DNA of 64,000 nt from the NCBI GenBank assembly GCA_024235695.1, contig JACKLX010000002.1, positions 124,001 through 188,000 on the forward strand, in the 5' to 3' direction. Source of the DNA: Accumulibacter sp. GTDB lineage: Bacteria > Pseudomonadota > Gammaproteobacteria > Burkholderiales > Rhodocyclaceae. Positions 1 to 9,599 of the stretch are shown here, in pieces (the first letter of the stretch is position 1; every line of letters begins with the position of its first letter). A model generated the notes under the pieces. That model did not search any database. It saw only the letters and a program-made list of their open reading frames with translations, and was not told where the DNA came from. The translations under genes and the position numbers were made by a program.

Positions 1-1
1 G

Positions 2-1546
2 CGGGCCTGGGCGTTTGGCAGGAGCCGATGGCTTGATTCGTCGGCTCTTCGTACCTTTCTGGCCGAGCAGCTGGAGGCGTTGCCCGAGCATCAGCGATTG
101 GCCGGAATCGCCGAGTTGTCGAACGGCGTCGATGCGCCGAAGTTCGCCGCGCAGGTCAGCGAGATTCGTCGCTGGATCGCCGATGGTGATTGCTACCAGA
201 TCAATCTCACTTTTCCGTTGACCTTCCGGATCTATGGTCACCCGCTGGCGCTCTATGCCGCACTTCGCGAACGACAACCGGTTCGCTACGGTGGCTACCT
301 GCGCGCCGGTGAGGAGACCATCCTGTCGTTCTCGCCGGAGTTGTTTTTCCAGCGCACGGGGTCGCGCGTGCTGGCACGGCCGATGAAGGGGACGGCAGCA
401 CGCGGCGAAACGCCGGCGGAGGATCAGGCCAACCGCGCCGCCTTGCTGGCGTCGGCGAAGGAGCGGGCCGAGAACGTGATGATCGTCGACCTGCTGCGCA
501 ACGACCTCGGGCGCTTGGCGCAGCCGGGCAAGGTGTCCGTCGAAGCACTGTGCGAAGTGGAGGCTTACCCGACCCTGTGGCAGATGGTGTCTACGGTCGC
601 CGCGGATTTGCCGGGGGTGCCCCTGGCAAACCTCTTTGGCGCGCTGTTTCCCTGCGGTTCGATTACCGGCGCGCCGAAGATTCGTGCCATGCAGCGGATT
701 GGTGAACTCGAGGGCGCGTCGCGTGGGCTGTATACCGGCAGTCTGGGGTGGTTGTCACCGGGCGGTGACTGCCGCTTCAACGTCGCCATCCGCAGCGTCG
801 AAGTCGGCCCGCACCAGCGGGGTACTCTCGGCGTGGGCAGCGGCATCGTGATCGACGCCGAACCGGCGCGCGAGTACGCGGAGTGCCTGTTGAAAGCGAG
901 TTTCCTGACCGCCTTCGATCCGGGATTCGAACTGCTCGAAACCCTGCGCCTGGAAGACGGCGAGTATCCGCTGCTGTCCTTGCACCTCGAACGCCTGCAG
1001 GATTCGGCCCGCCACCTGGGCTTTCGCTGTTCGCTTGCGGCAGTGTCGTCGGTGCTGGCGGAGGAAGCGGCTGCGCGGCAGGCGGGGCTCCATCGCGTGC
1101 GCCTGACGCTGGCGCACGATGGCCGTTGCGCAGCGCAGGTGTCGCCCCTGGCAAACCATCCGGCGTCGACCGGCTGCGTCGTGCTGGCGGCCGAAAGGCT
1201 GCCCGCCGATGACTACCTCCGGGCTTACAAGACGACGGCGCGCGCCCGCTACGATCGCGCTCTGGCGGCAGTGGCGGCGCGGCCCGAGGTGTTCGACGTG
1301 ATCTTCCTGAATAGTCGTGGGGAAGTCTGCGAAGGTGCGCGCAGCAACGTTTTCGTCGAGCGCGATGGGGTCCTGCTGACGCCGCCAGCGGCCTGTGGTC
1401 TGCTGCCGGGCGTCATGCGCCGCCGCCTGCTTGAATCGGGGCGTGCCGTCGAAAAGATACTGTGTCGCGAGGACTTGCGGCAGGCGCCGGCGCTGTATGT
1501 CGGCAACGCATTGCGCGGCCTGATGCCGGTGCGTCTCGTGCAGTGA
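2..1546 (+). CDS. pabB: Aminodeoxychorismate synthase component I fused to 4-amino-4-deoxychorismate lyase (PabB-PabC), 5' end outside window
   Basis: The frame is open from the first complete codon at position 2, so the N-terminus lies outside the window. The first part, to about 910, is a chorismate-binding PabB domain with CYQINLT, the MKGTAARG segment, DLLRNDLGR and CGSITGAPK. The second part, from about 925, is a class IV aminotransferase fold of the PabC type with FELLETLRL, the expected PLP lysine in YKTTARARYD (codon 1229-1231), SNVF and a LLPGVMR segment. Together they would convert chorismate to p-aminobenzoate and pyruvate for folate synthesis, with ammonia from a separate PabA. 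Such fusions are common in betaproteobacteria. The gene converges on valS. Confidence 0.92.
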   Translation, partial: RAWAFGRSRWLDSSALRTFLAEQLEALPEHQRLAGIAELSNGVDAPKFAAQVSEIRRWIADGDCYQINLTFPLTFRIYGHPLALYAALRERQPVRYGGYLRAGEETILSFSPELFFQRTGSRVLARPMKGTAARGETPAEDQANRAALLASAKERAENVMIVDLLRNDLGRLAQPGKVSVEALCEVEAYPTLWQMVSTVAADLPGVPLANLFGALFPCGSITGAPKIRAMQRIGELEGASRGLYTGSLGWLSPGGDCRFNVAIRSVEVGPHQRGTLGVGSGIVIDAEPAREYAECLLKASFLTAFDPGFELLETLRLEDGEYPLLSLHLERLQDSARHLGFRCSLAAVSSVLAEEAAARQAGLHRVRLTLAHDGRCAAQVSPLANHPASTGCVVLAAERLPADDYLRAYKTTARARYDRALAAVAARPEVFDVIFLNSRGEVCEGARSNVFVERDGVLLTPPAACGLLPGVMRRRLLESGRAVEKILCREDLRQAPALYVGNALRGLMPVRLVQ

Positions 1547-1555
1547 CTTGTCCGG

Positions 1556-1572
1556 CCCGTCGGAACGACGGG
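1556..1572. other. Short hairpin between convergent pabBC and valS
   Basis: A perfect 7-bp inverted repeat, CCCGTCG-GAA-CGACGGG, lies in the 75-bp gap between two convergent genes. A second GC-only palindrome, GCCCCGCGGGGC, follows at about 1585-1596. Neither is followed by a T-run, so a Rho-independent terminator role is only suggested by position. Confidence 0.3.
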
Positions 1573-1621
1573 TGATCAGCAGGCGCCCCGCGGGGCCACG
1601 GTCCGCAGCTGCTGTCGATGC

Positions 1622-4441
1622 CTATCCGCGGTTCAGGCGTTGGCGTTGTGGTTCCAGTTTATCGAGCGTGGCGACGAAGTCCTCGAGCCGCCTGGTCTCC
1701 TGAGCGACCACTGCCGCCGGTGCGCGGGCGACGAATTTCTCGTTGGCGAGCTTCGCTCTGGCCTTGCCGATCTCGGCCAGCAAGCGGGCGATTTCCTTGT
1801 CGAGCCGTTCGCTTTCGACGCCAATGTCGATCTCGATCTGCAGCATCAGCTTCGTCTCGCCGACGATCGCGACTGGCGCGCTGGCGTCGGCGGGAAGGTC
1901 GTCGACGATCGCCATCTCGGAAAGCTTGCAGAGCGGCTTGAGATAGGCGGCGAAGCCAGCAAGCGAGGCACTGTCTCCACTGGCCAGCAGTGGTACCCGC
2001 TGGGCTGGCGAGAGATTCATTTCGCCGCGCAGGTTACGGCAGGCGTAGGCCAGATCCTTCAGTTGCTGGACCTGACGTTCGCTGTCCGGGTCGATCTTTT
2101 CCATCTGCGGCTGCGGATAGGCGGTGAGCATGATCGAGTCGTGCGTCTTGCGGCCGGCGATTGGCGCCAGTGCCTGCCATAGTTCTTCGGTAATGAACGG
2201 CAGCAGCGGGTGCGCGAGGCGTAGAACGGCTTCCAGCACCCGCGCCAGCGTCCGGCGTGTGGCGCGGATTTCCTGCAGGCTGCCGTGCTGCAGCTGCACT
2301 TTCGACAGCTCGACATACCAGTCGCAGAACTCGTCCCAGACGAACTCGTAGATCGCGCGCGCCAGCAGGTCGAAGCGGTAGTCGGCGTAGTGTTGCGCAA
2401 TTTCTGCTTCGGTACGCTGCAAGCGGCTGACGATCCAGCGGTCGGCGAAGGAAAAGCGCAGCGTCGTCGAGCAGGTCTCCGGCGTGCAGGTGGCCAGTCC
2501 GAGGTCCTGGTCGGCGGTATGCATCAGGACGTAGCGTGCCGCGTTCCACAGCTTGTTGCAGAAATTGCGGTAGCCCTCGCAGCGGCTGAGGTCGAATTTG
2601 ATATCGCGGCCTGGACTGGCCAGCGACAGGAAGGTGAAGCGCAGGGCGTCGGTGCCGAAGGCCTGGATTCCCTGCGGAAACTCCTTGCGCGTACGCTTTT
2701 CGATCTGGGCGGCCTGTTTGGGGTTCATCAGGCCGCTGGTTCGTTTGTCGACCAGCGCTTCGAGATCGATGCCGTCGATCAGGTCGATCGGGTCGAGGAC
2801 GTTGCCCTTCGACTTGCTCATCTTCTGGCCTTCGGCATCGCGGATCAGGCCGTGCACGTAGACGTGCTTGAAAGGGATCTTGCCGGTGATGTGGCGGGTC
2901 ATCATCACCATCCGGGCGACCCAGAAAAAGATGATGTCGAAGCCGGTTACCAGCACCGTCGACGGCAGATAGAGGTCCAGCGCCGGGTTCGATGCGGCCG
3001 GCCATTGCGGCGTCCAGTCAAGTGTCGAGAAAGGCCACAGTGCCGACGAGTACCAGGTGTCAAGGACGTCGGCGTCGCGCGTCAGCGGGCCGCGGTAGCC
3101 TTGCTCGGCGGCTTCTGCTCTGGCTTCCGCCTCGTCGTGCGCAACGAAAATCCGGCCGTCTTCGCCATACCACGCGGGAATCTGGTGTCCCCACCACAAT
3201 TGCCGCGAGATACACCAGTCCTGTATGTTGTTCAGCCACTGGTTGTAGGTGTTGACCCAGTTTTCCGGAAAGAACCTGATCTCGCCCGAGGCGACGCACG
3301 CCAGAGCCTTGCCGGCGATGCTGCTGCCATCGGCGCCGACCTTGCTCATGGCCACGAACCACTGGTCGGTGAGCATCGGTTCGATGACCACGCCGGTGCG
3401 GTCGCCGCGTGGCACTTTCAGCGTGTGCGGCTCGACCTTGTCGAGGAAACCCTGCCGTTCGAGGTCGGCGACGATCTGCTGGCGCGCCGCGAAGCGGTCC
3501 ATGCCCCTGTAGCAGACCGGTGCATTCTCGTTGATCTTCGCGTCCAGCGTCAGAACGGAAATCATCGGCAGTTCGTGACGCTGGCCGACCGCGTAGTCGT
3601 TGAAGTCGTGCGCCGGCGTCACCTTGACGCAGCCGGTGCCGAACTCGAGGTCGACGTAGGCGTCGGCGATGACCGGGATATCGCGGTCACACAAGGGCAG
3701 TCTGACCATCTTCCCGAGCAGGTGACGGTAGCGCTGGTCGTCGGGATGAACCATCACCGCGGTGTCGCCAAGCATGGTTTCCGGGCGTGTCGTGGCGACC
3801 GTCAGCGTCGCGCTGCCGTCGGCCAGCGGATAGCGGATGTGCCACAGCTGGCCCTGCTCCTCCTCTTGTACCACTTCCAGATCGGAGACCGCGGTCTGCA
3901 GCACCGGGTCCCAATTGACCAGGCGCTTGCCACGGTAGATGAGGCCTTCCTTGTACAGCCGGACGAAGCTCTCGGTGACCGTCCTCGACAGGCCGGCATC
4001 CATGGTGAAACGCTCACGGCTCCAGTCTGGCGATGTCCCAAGCCGCCGCATCTGTCTGGTAATCGTGCTCCCCGAGAACTCCTTCCACTGCCAGACCCTT
4101 TCGAGGAACTTCTCGCGCCCGAGGTCGTGCCGGGAAATGCCCTGTCCGTCCAGTTGGCGTTCGACGACGATCTGGGTAGCGATGCCGGCGTGATCCGTTC
4201 CCGGCTGCCAAAGCGTGTTGTCGCCGCGCATGCGGTGGTAGCGGGTGAGCGCATCCATGATCGCCTGGTTGAAGCCGTGCCCCATGTGCAGGGTGCCGGT
4301 GACGTTGGGCGGCGGCAGGAGGATGCAGAAGGCTTCGCGCTTCGCGCGATCGAGACCGGCGGCGAAGTAGCCTCGGGCTTCCCAGTCGGGGTACCAGCGA
4401 CGTTCTATGTCCGCTGGTTCAAAGCTCTTGGCGAGTTCCAT
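1622..4441 (-). CDS. valS: Valyl-tRNA synthetase
   Basis: A 939-residue class I aminoacyl-tRNA synthetase that charges tRNA-Val. The HIGH-type motif is HMGHG at residues 52-56 after PPPNVTGT, and the KMSKS loop is in [13 protein letters not shown]. Between them lies the CP1 editing insertion, with [10 protein letters not shown] and [12 protein letters not shown]. The C-terminal 60-70 residues form the charged coiled-coil arm typical of ValRS. Length is normal for the family. It is the last gene of the leftward pepA-holC-(small gene)-valS run, about 100 bp after its neighbour, an arrangement common in betaproteobacteria. Confidence 0.98.
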   Translation of the reverse strand: MELAKSFEPADIERRWYPDWEARGYFAAGLDRAKREAFCILLPPPNVTGTLHMGHGFNQAIMDALTRYHRMRGDNTLWQPGTDHAGIATQIVVERQLDGQGISRHDLGREKFLERVWQWKEFSGSTITRQMRRLGTSPDWSRERFTMDAGLSRTVTESFVRLYKEGLIYRGKRLVNWDPVLQTAVSDLEVVQEEEQGQLWHIRYPLADGSATLTVATTRPETMLGDTAVMVHPDDQRYRHLLGKMVRLPLCDRDIPVIADAYVDLEFGTGCVKVTPAHDFNDYAVGQRHELPMISVLTLDAKINENAPVCYRGMDRFAARQQIVADLERQGFLDKVEPHTLKVPRGDRTGVVIEPMLTDQWFVAMSKVGADGSSIAGKALACVASGEIRFFPENWVNTYNQWLNNIQDWCISRQLWWGHQIPAWYGEDGRIFVAHDEAEARAEAAEQGYRGPLTRDADVLDTWYSSALWPFSTLDWTPQWPAASNPALDLYLPSTVLVTGFDIIFFWVARMVMMTRHITGKIPFKHVYVHGLIRDAEGQKMSKSKGNVLDPIDLIDGIDLEALVDKRTSGLMNPKQAAQIEKRTRKEFPQGIQAFGTDALRFTFLSLASPGRDIKFDLSRCEGYRNFCNKLWNAARYVLMHTADQDLGLATCTPETCSTTLRFSFADRWIVSRLQRTEAEIAQHYADYRFDLLARAIYEFVWDEFCDWYVELSKVQLQHGSLQEIRATRRTLARVLEAVLRLAHPLLPFITEELWQALAPIAGRKTHDSIMLTAYPQPQMEKIDPDSERQVQQLKDLAYACRNLRGEMNLSPAQRVPLLASGDSASLAGFAAYLKPLCKLSEMAIVDDLPADASAPVAIVGETKLMLQIEIDIGVESERLDKEIARLLAEIGKARAKLANEKFVARAPAAVVAQETRRLEDFVATLDKLEPQRQRLNRG

Positions 4442-4541
4442 GGGGGAGCGTCTTGTGGATTGCAGGAGCGCGCATTATACCGGATCGTGCCACTGCTCCG
4501 ATCGGCGACAGGCGCTGGCGCCGATGCCGCCAGATGCCGGC

Positions 4542-5036
4542 CTACTGCTTCTCGGCCGCCTCTGCTTGGCTGCTGTCAGGCGCTTCCAGGGGCAGCTGCA
4601 ACTGCCCTCGCTGCATGACGAAGTCGCGCACGGCGATGTTGATCGTCGTCGCGATGTCGCTGCGCAAGTTGCTGGTGGCGTCGCGCAATGAGGCCTCGAT
4701 CAAGGCCGGCAATTCGGCGGCCAGATGGCGGTCGAGCAATTCGGCAAGACTGGCGGCGAGTGCCGGGCGCAGGTTGGCGGCGATGCTGTCGATGCTTTCC
4801 TCCGGGGCGGGTTGCTCGGCAACGACCACCTCGGTAAGCAACGGCAAGTCATCTTCCTCGCCGCTCCGGCGGGTGAACCGCGTTGGGCCGTCGGGCGTAT
4901 CCGATACCGCCGCCGCCAGAAAGCTGCGCCGCCGGCGGCTTGGCCGCGGGTTCTTTCGGCGCTCGCCGAGCGTCGTGCCGGCCTCGGGTTTGATCAGCGA
5001 GTCGGCCCGGCTGAGCAGATCCTTGTCGTCGGCCAT
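4542..5036 (-). CDS. Hypothetical protein, DUF2486-like, between holC and valS
   Basis: A 164-residue protein. The ATG at 5036 shares one base with the holC stop (TGATG), so translation is probably coupled. The N-terminal half is basic and looks disordered (RRKNPRPSRRRR), followed by an acidic DDLPLLTEVVV segment. The C-terminal half is an amphipathic helical region with LRPALAASLAELLDRHLAAEL. The D-P-L-L-T-E-V motif and the position between holC and valS match the uncharacterised DUF2486 family of betaproteobacteria, by memory of the family and without a profile search. No function is known. A longer upstream extension would run entirely inside holC and is not needed. Confidence 0.75.
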   Translation of the reverse strand: MADDKDLLSRADSLIKPEAGTTLGERRKNPRPSRRRRSFLAAAVSDTPDGPTRFTRRSGEEDDLPLLTEVVVAEQPAPEESIDSIAANLRPALAASLAELLDRHLAAELPALIEASLRDATSNLRSDIATTINIAVRDFVMQRGQLQLPLEAPDSSQAEAAEKQ

Positions 5037-5461
5037 CAGCCGTTCCCCGCGCAATCGACATACCTGACGTCGTAGCCGCGATCCTTGTAGAAGCGGGCAC
5101 GTTGACGGCCGTCGGCACGCTCCTCGTCGCCTTGTCCGACGACTTCGATCAGACTGGTAAAGCGGGCAAAGCCTGGCGGTACGTCGCTGGCGAGGTTGAA
5201 CAGCCGCTCGTCGTGCGGCACCGAGTCGAGCTTGCTGGCGATCAACACCGGCGTTTCGTCGGCGAGCGGCGAGTTGACATCGACGTGCGGGACGAAGCCC
5301 GTCGGCGGTTGCGTCCACAGCTGGCGGTCGAGGGCAGCCGCAAGCTGCGCATCCGGCGCATAGACCAGCAAGGCCTTCTTCTGGGCGAAGGCCTTGCCGA
5401 TCAAGGCCGCGGTTGTGCGCACCCGATCCGGTGCGTTGTGATAGAAGAAGATCTGCGTCAC
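5036..5461 (-). CDS. holC: DNA polymerase III chi subunit
   Basis: A 141-residue HolC, the chi subunit of the clamp-loader complex, which links the replisome to single-stranded DNA-binding protein. The start MTQIFFYHNAPDR, the KKALLVYA strand and the PVLIASKLDSVPHDERLFNLASDVPPGF region are typical of the family. Translation starts at GTG (5461), overlapping the pepA stop by four bases (GTGA). The 3' end shares a base with the next gene. The order pepA-holC-valS is conserved in proteobacteria. Confidence 0.95.
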   Translation of the reverse strand: MTQIFFYHNAPDRVRTTAALIGKAFAQKKALLVYAPDAQLAAALDRQLWTQPPTGFVPHVDVNSPLADETPVLIASKLDSVPHDERLFNLASDVPPGFARFTSLIEVVGQGDEERADGRQRARFYKDRGYDVRYVDCAGNG

Positions 5462-6954
5462 CTGAGTTTCCCGCCGCGTTTCAGCAGGTAATGCATCAAC
5501 AAGGGCACCGGTCGTCCGGTGGCGCCCTTGTCGGCGCCAGACTTCCAGGCCGTGCCCGCGATGTCGAGGTGTGCCCAGACGTACTTCTTGGTGAAACGGG
5601 CGAGAAAGCAGGCGGCGGTGATGCTGCCGCCCCAGCGGCCACCGATGTTTGCCATGTCGGCGAAGGGGCTCTTGAGCAGTTCCTGATAGTCGTTCCAGAG
5701 CGGCATCTGCCAGGCGCGGTCGTGCGCTTCGTCACCGGCGTTCAGCAATTCCCTTGCCAGCGCATCGTTATTGGCGAAGAGACCGCTGGCGACATGGCCA
5801 AGGGCGATCACGCAGGCGCCGGTGAGGGTGGCGACGTCGATCACCGTGTCGGGTTCGAAGCGGGCGGCGTAGGTCAGCGCGTCGCACAGAATCAGGCGGC
5901 CTTCAGCGTCGGTATTGAGGATTTCGATGGTCTGCCCGGACATTGAGGTGACGATGTCGCCGGGCCGACTGGCGCCGCCGCCAGGCATGTTCTCGGTGCT
6001 CGGAACGACCACGGTCAGGTTGATTGGCAGCTTCAACAGCGCCGTCGCCTTGAGGGTGCCGAGGACGGTCGCCGCGCCGCACATGTCGTACTTCATCTCG
6101 TCCATCTCCGGCGCCGGCTTCAGCGAGATGCCGCCGGTGTCGAAGGTGACTCCCTTGCCGACCAGCAGCACCGGTTTTTCATCGCCCTTGCCGCCCTTGT
6201 ACTGCAGGACAATCAGCTTTGGATCCTGGTGCGAGCCCTTGGCAACGGAAAGCAGCGAGTGCATGCCCAGCGCCGCCATCTCGTCGCGTTCGATGACCTG
6301 GCAATCGATCTTGTGGTCTGCCGCGATCTTCAACGCAGTTTCCGCGAGATGGCCCGGGGTGCATACATTGCCGGGCAGGTTGGCGAGGTCCATGGCCAGC
6401 GCCATGCCTTCGGCTATCGCCTGCCCTTCGCTCAGCGCTTGTTCGGCGGCCGCCAGTTCGTTCCGGCGATCGACGACAAAGGTGAGCTTGCGCAGCGGCC
6501 GGCGGACCTTGTCCTTCTTGCTCTTGAACTGATCGAAGCGATAGACGGTCTGCTCGGCAACGATCGCCGCTTGCCGCACTCGCCAGGCCGCGCTGCGCTT
6601 GCGGACATTGGTTTCGGTCAGGAAGACCGTGCCGTCGAACGAGCCGGTCTCGTTCAGCGTCCTCACCGCACTGCGAACGGCGTCGCAATACTCCCGGTCG
6701 CCAAACTCCTTCTCCTTGCCCAGCCCGACCAGCAGCACCCGATCGCAGAGCGTTCCGGGGACATTGTGCAACAACAGCGTCGAGCCTGCCTTGCCCTCCA
6801 TGTCGCCGCGGCGAACGATGTCGGAAAGATGGCTGCGCGCCGCGTTGTCGATGAGTTCGGCGGCCAGTGTCAGCTTGCGCGGCTCGAAAACGCCGACCAC
6901 CACGCAGGCGCTGCGCTGCTTTTCCGGGCTGCCGCTTTTTATGCTAAATTCCAC
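5458..6954 (-). CDS. pepA: Leucyl aminopeptidase (cytosol aminopeptidase, M17)
   Basis: A 498-residue M17 metallopeptidase that removes N-terminal residues from peptides. In some bacteria it is also a DNA-binding accessory factor. The metal-binding and active-site signature NTDAEGRL is present, with GKGVTFDTGGISLKP and the glycine-rich MPGGGASRPGD. The start is GTG at 6954, placed by a strong Shine-Dalgarno (GGAGGGTGA) directly upstream. Length is normal. It is the first gene of the leftward pepA-holC-DUF-valS operon and is divergent from lptF across 73 bp. Confidence 0.97.
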   Translation of the reverse strand: MEFSIKSGSPEKQRSACVVVGVFEPRKLTLAAELIDNAARSHLSDIVRRGDMEGKAGSTLLLHNVPGTLCDRVLLVGLGKEKEFGDREYCDAVRSAVRTLNETGSFDGTVFLTETNVRKRSAAWRVRQAAIVAEQTVYRFDQFKSKKDKVRRPLRKLTFVVDRRNELAAAEQALSEGQAIAEGMALAMDLANLPGNVCTPGHLAETALKIAADHKIDCQVIERDEMAALGMHSLLSVAKGSHQDPKLIVLQYKGGKGDEKPVLLVGKGVTFDTGGISLKPAPEMDEMKYDMCGAATVLGTLKATALLKLPINLTVVVPSTENMPGGGASRPGDIVTSMSGQTIEILNTDAEGRLILCDALTYAARFEPDTVIDVATLTGACVIALGHVASGLFANNDALARELLNAGDEAHDRAWQMPLWNDYQELLKSPFADMANIGGRWGGSITAACFLARFTKKYVWAHLDIAGTAWKSGADKGATGRPVPLLMHYLLKRGGKLR

Positions 6955-6994
6955 TCACCCTCCTCAGGACCGGCGCGTTTCTTGCGAAGCGCCG

Positions 6995-7024
6995 ATTATC
7001 ACTGCAGTTTTTCACCAAAGTCAA
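6995..7024 (-). promoter_or_regulatory. Sigma70-type promoter for pepA
   Basis: On the minus strand a TTGACT hexamer (7024-7019) is followed, after an 18-bp spacer, by GATAAT (7000-6995). This is close to the sigma70 consensus and sits about 40 bp upstream of the pepA Shine-Dalgarno in the pepA/lptF divergent gap. Confidence 0.6.
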
Positions 7025-7027
7025 AGC

Positions 7028-8107
7028 ATGATCTTTCAGCGCGCCGCCCGACGCGAGTTTGCCCACTCGACTGCCGGCGTTTTCACCGCGCTTTTCGCGA
7101 TCATGGTGACCACGCAGCTGATTCGCCTGCTGAACGAGGCCGCCCAGGGCAGTGTTGACGCGGGCGCGGTGGCTGCCCTGCTCGGCTTCGCGGCGCTCAA
7201 TTATCTCCCGCCGCTGTTGTCGCTGTCCTTGTTTGTCGCCATCCTGCTGTCGCTATCGCGGAGTTACCGCGACTCCGAGATGGTGGTCTGGTTCTCGTCC
7301 GGACTGTCGCTCACGGCCTGGATGCGACCGGTCCTGACCTTCGCCCTGCCGCTGGTCGTAACCATCGCCGCGCTTTCGCTCTTCCTGTCACCCTGGGCCT
7401 TGTCGCAGAGTGCCGAGTTTCGCGGCAAGCTGAGCAACCGCAAGGACGCCGGCCAGGTCGCGCCCGGCAGGTTCCAGGAATCGTCCTCCGGCGATCGGGT
7501 GATCTTTGTTGAAGGAGTCGCCGATGATACCAGCCATGTACGCAACGTGTTTGTCAATGAACTTCAGCCTGACCGCCTCGGCGTCACGATGGCCGGTACA
7601 GGCCATCAGGAGATAGCGGACAACGGCGACCGCTTCATCGTCTTGCAGGATGGTCGCCGCTACGAACTGGAGCCGGGCACGGCGAAATTCCGCATTCTGG
7701 AATATGCGCGCTACGCCGTTCGCCTGGAAACCAAAGAGGCGCGCGGCATAGAGCGGACTCCCAAGAACATGCCCCTGGTCGAGTTGCTGCAAGTCGACCT
7801 GCCGGTCTATCGGGCCGAGTTGCTGTGGCGTCTCGGGATGCCGCTTTCGGCCATCGTGCTGGTCCTGCTGGCGATCCCGCTTGCCTTTGTCAATCCGCGA
7901 GCCGGGCGCTCGGCGAACATGCTGCTCGCCATTCTGGTGTACGTGCTCTACAACAACCTGCTGACCATCAGCGAGGGCTGGGTGGCCAGCGGCAGGCTGT
8001 CGTTCGCTGTCGGACTGCTGGCGGCCCACCTGCTGATGCTCTTTCTCCTGCCGCTGATGTTCTACCACCGAATTGCCGTATCGTCGTTCCGGCGCCTGTC
8101 ACGATGA
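7028..8107 (+). CDS. lptF: LPS export ABC transporter permease LptF
   Basis: A 359-residue inner-membrane permease of the YjgP/YjgQ family. With LptG and the LptB ATPase it extracts lipopolysaccharide from the inner membrane. It has the family layout: two-three N-terminal membrane helices (residues about 10-110), a periplasmic beta-jellyroll domain containing RVIFVEGV and NGDRFIVLQDGRRYE, then three C-terminal helices. The ATG at 7028 begins MIFQRAARREF, the expected N-terminus. Longer in-frame starts would lie inside divergent pepA. It overlaps lptG by four bases (ATGA). Confidence 0.96.
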   Translation: MIFQRAARREFAHSTAGVFTALFAIMVTTQLIRLLNEAAQGSVDAGAVAALLGFAALNYLPPLLSLSLFVAILLSLSRSYRDSEMVVWFSSGLSLTAWMRPVLTFALPLVVTIAALSLFLSPWALSQSAEFRGKLSNRKDAGQVAPGRFQESSSGDRVIFVEGVADDTSHVRNVFVNELQPDRLGVTMAGTGHQEIADNGDRFIVLQDGRRYELEPGTAKFRILEYARYAVRLETKEARGIERTPKNMPLVELLQVDLPVYRAELLWRLGMPLSAIVLVLLAIPLAFVNPRAGRSANMLLAILVYVLYNNLLTISEGWVASGRLSFAVGLLAAHLLMLFLLPLMFYHRIAVSSFRRLSR

Positions 8108-9177
8108 AGATCTATCGTCGTTATATCGCGCGCGAGGTGGTCGGCGGCGTCCTGCTGGTGTTGCTGGCATTTCTCGCCCTGTTTGCCTTCTTCGACATGC
8201 TCGGCGAGATCAACAACGTCGGCCAGGGAGGCTACCGGCTGCACCACGCCTTCGGCTTCGTCCTGCTGCGCGTCCCGGGGCGGGTCTATGAACTGATGCC
8301 GATTGCCGTTCTGATCGGTACGCTCTACGCCTTGTCTTCCCTGGCCAGACATTCCGAGATCACCGTCCTGCGGGTTTCCGGGATGTCGTCGCTGGCCTTG
8401 TTGCTCGGATTGTTCCAGGTGGCGGGCGCTTTCGCCGTGGCGACTTTCCTGATCGGCGAGTACGTCGCGCCGCCGGCCGAGCGGGCTGCCAATGAGCTGC
8501 GTCTGAAGGAACGCGGCAGGATGGTCGGACAGGACCTGCGTTCGGGACTCTGGGTCAAGGATGAACGCAGTTTCATCAATGTGCGTGTGGTGCTACCGGA
8601 TACGCGTTTGCGCGGCATCCGCATCTACGACTTCGACCCGGATGCGCGCTTGCGCTCGCTCACCGAAGCCGAGGCGGGTGAGTATGTTTTTCCCGACAGC
8701 TGGCGCCTGACCGGCGTGGTCCAGACAACCCTGCATGCCGACCGTTCGGAAGTACGGAGAATGCCCGAGTTCGTCTGGCGCTCGGCGCTGAACCCGGACA
8801 TTCTGGCGGTCCTGATGGTCGCTCCCGATCGCATGTCCTTGCGACACCTGTCGGCCTACACCAAGCACCTGTCAGAGAATCGTCAGACCACCAATCGCTA
8901 CGACATCGCTTTCTGGAAGAAGGTGGTCTACCCGCTGGCGGCGTTCGTGATGGTTGCGCTGGCGGTGCCGTTCGGTGGCGCTCATTACCGGGCGGATGGC
9001 GTCGGCCTCAAGATCTTCGCCGGGGTGATGGTTGGAATCCTGTTCCATATGCTCAACGGCTTGTTCGCGAATCTCGGCGCAATCAACAGCTGGTCGCCGG
9101 TGCTCAGTGCCGTGACGCCATCGGCCTTGTTCCTGGTGGCGGCGATCGCCATGGTTTGGTGGGTGGAGCGGCGCTAG
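8104..9177 (+). CDS. lptG: LPS export ABC transporter permease LptG
   Basis: A 357-residue partner of LptF. The N-terminus MKIYRRYIAREV, a helix with FFDMLGEI, the RVSGMSS coupling-helix region, a periplasmic jellyroll and three C-terminal helices ending in VWWVERR match LptG. The start codon overlaps the lptF stop (ATGA), consistent with stoichiometric expression. The gene ends against the convergent RDD gene, with the two 3' ends overlapping by four bases. Confidence 0.96.
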   Translation: MKIYRRYIAREVVGGVLLVLLAFLALFAFFDMLGEINNVGQGGYRLHHAFGFVLLRVPGRVYELMPIAVLIGTLYALSSLARHSEITVLRVSGMSSLALLLGLFQVAGAFAVATFLIGEYVAPPAERAANELRLKERGRMVGQDLRSGLWVKDERSFINVRVVLPDTRLRGIRIYDFDPDARLRSLTEAEAGEYVFPDSWRLTGVVQTTLHADRSEVRRMPEFVWRSALNPDILAVLMVAPDRMSLRHLSAYTKHLSENRQTTNRYDIAFWKKVVYPLAAFVMVALAVPFGGAHYRADGVGLKIFAGVMVGILFHMLNGLFANLGAINSWSPVLSAVTPSALFLVAAIAMVWWVERR

Positions 9178-9599
9178 TCCATTACCAGCTGTGTGCCGGC
9201 CAGGCGGTCGTGCAGGAACAGCCGGTCGCGGTCGAGCAGTGCCCAGATGATTCCGGCGCCGCCGAAGACGATACTGGGCCAGCATAGCAGGTAGCGCAAG
9301 AGAGCCTGCGCCGGACGGACGGCGAGTCCGTCTCGCGTCACCAGTCGGATGTGCCAGGTCTTCATGGCCAGCGTTTGCCGACCATTGCTCCAGAACCAGA
9401 GGCAATAGATCAGCATTACAAGGAAACCATGAGCCTGCACGATGACTGGCGCCGCCAGGCGATGGGCGAGGGCGCCCAGCAGCAGGTGGGGCAGAATCAG
9501 CAGTACGGCCAGCACGCCAAGCAACAGCAAGGACTCGTAGAGCATGCTGGCCAGGCGGCGGACGATGCTCGGCCGCCTGAACGGTTCCGACGCCGGCAT
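9174..9599 (-). CDS. RDD-family membrane protein
   Basis: A 141-residue protein with the RDD layout: an N-terminal RRLASMLYE segment, hydrophobic helices at about residues 18-40 and 60-75, the central KTWHIRLVTRDG strand, and a C-terminal DRDRLFLHDRLAGTQLV motif with the conserved aspartates. The ATG at 9599 shares one base with the preceding stop (TGATG). Function is unknown; some RDD proteins carry cations. It is the last gene of the sigma factor-DUF3619-DUF3106-RDD module. Confidence 0.88.
   Translation of the reverse strand: MPASEPFRRPSIVRRLASMLYESLLLLGVLAVLLILPHLLLGALAHRLAAPVIVQAHGFLVMLIYCLWFWSNGRQTLAMKTWHIRLVTRDGLAVRPAQALLRYLLCWPSIVFGGAGIIWALLDRDRLFLHDRLAGTQLVMD

Noticed and set aside
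2285-4618. Long open frame (777 codons) on the plus strand opposite valS
   Set aside because: It is antisense to a fully conserved ValRS, its product has no recognisable motif, and long antisense frames are expected in high-GC DNA.
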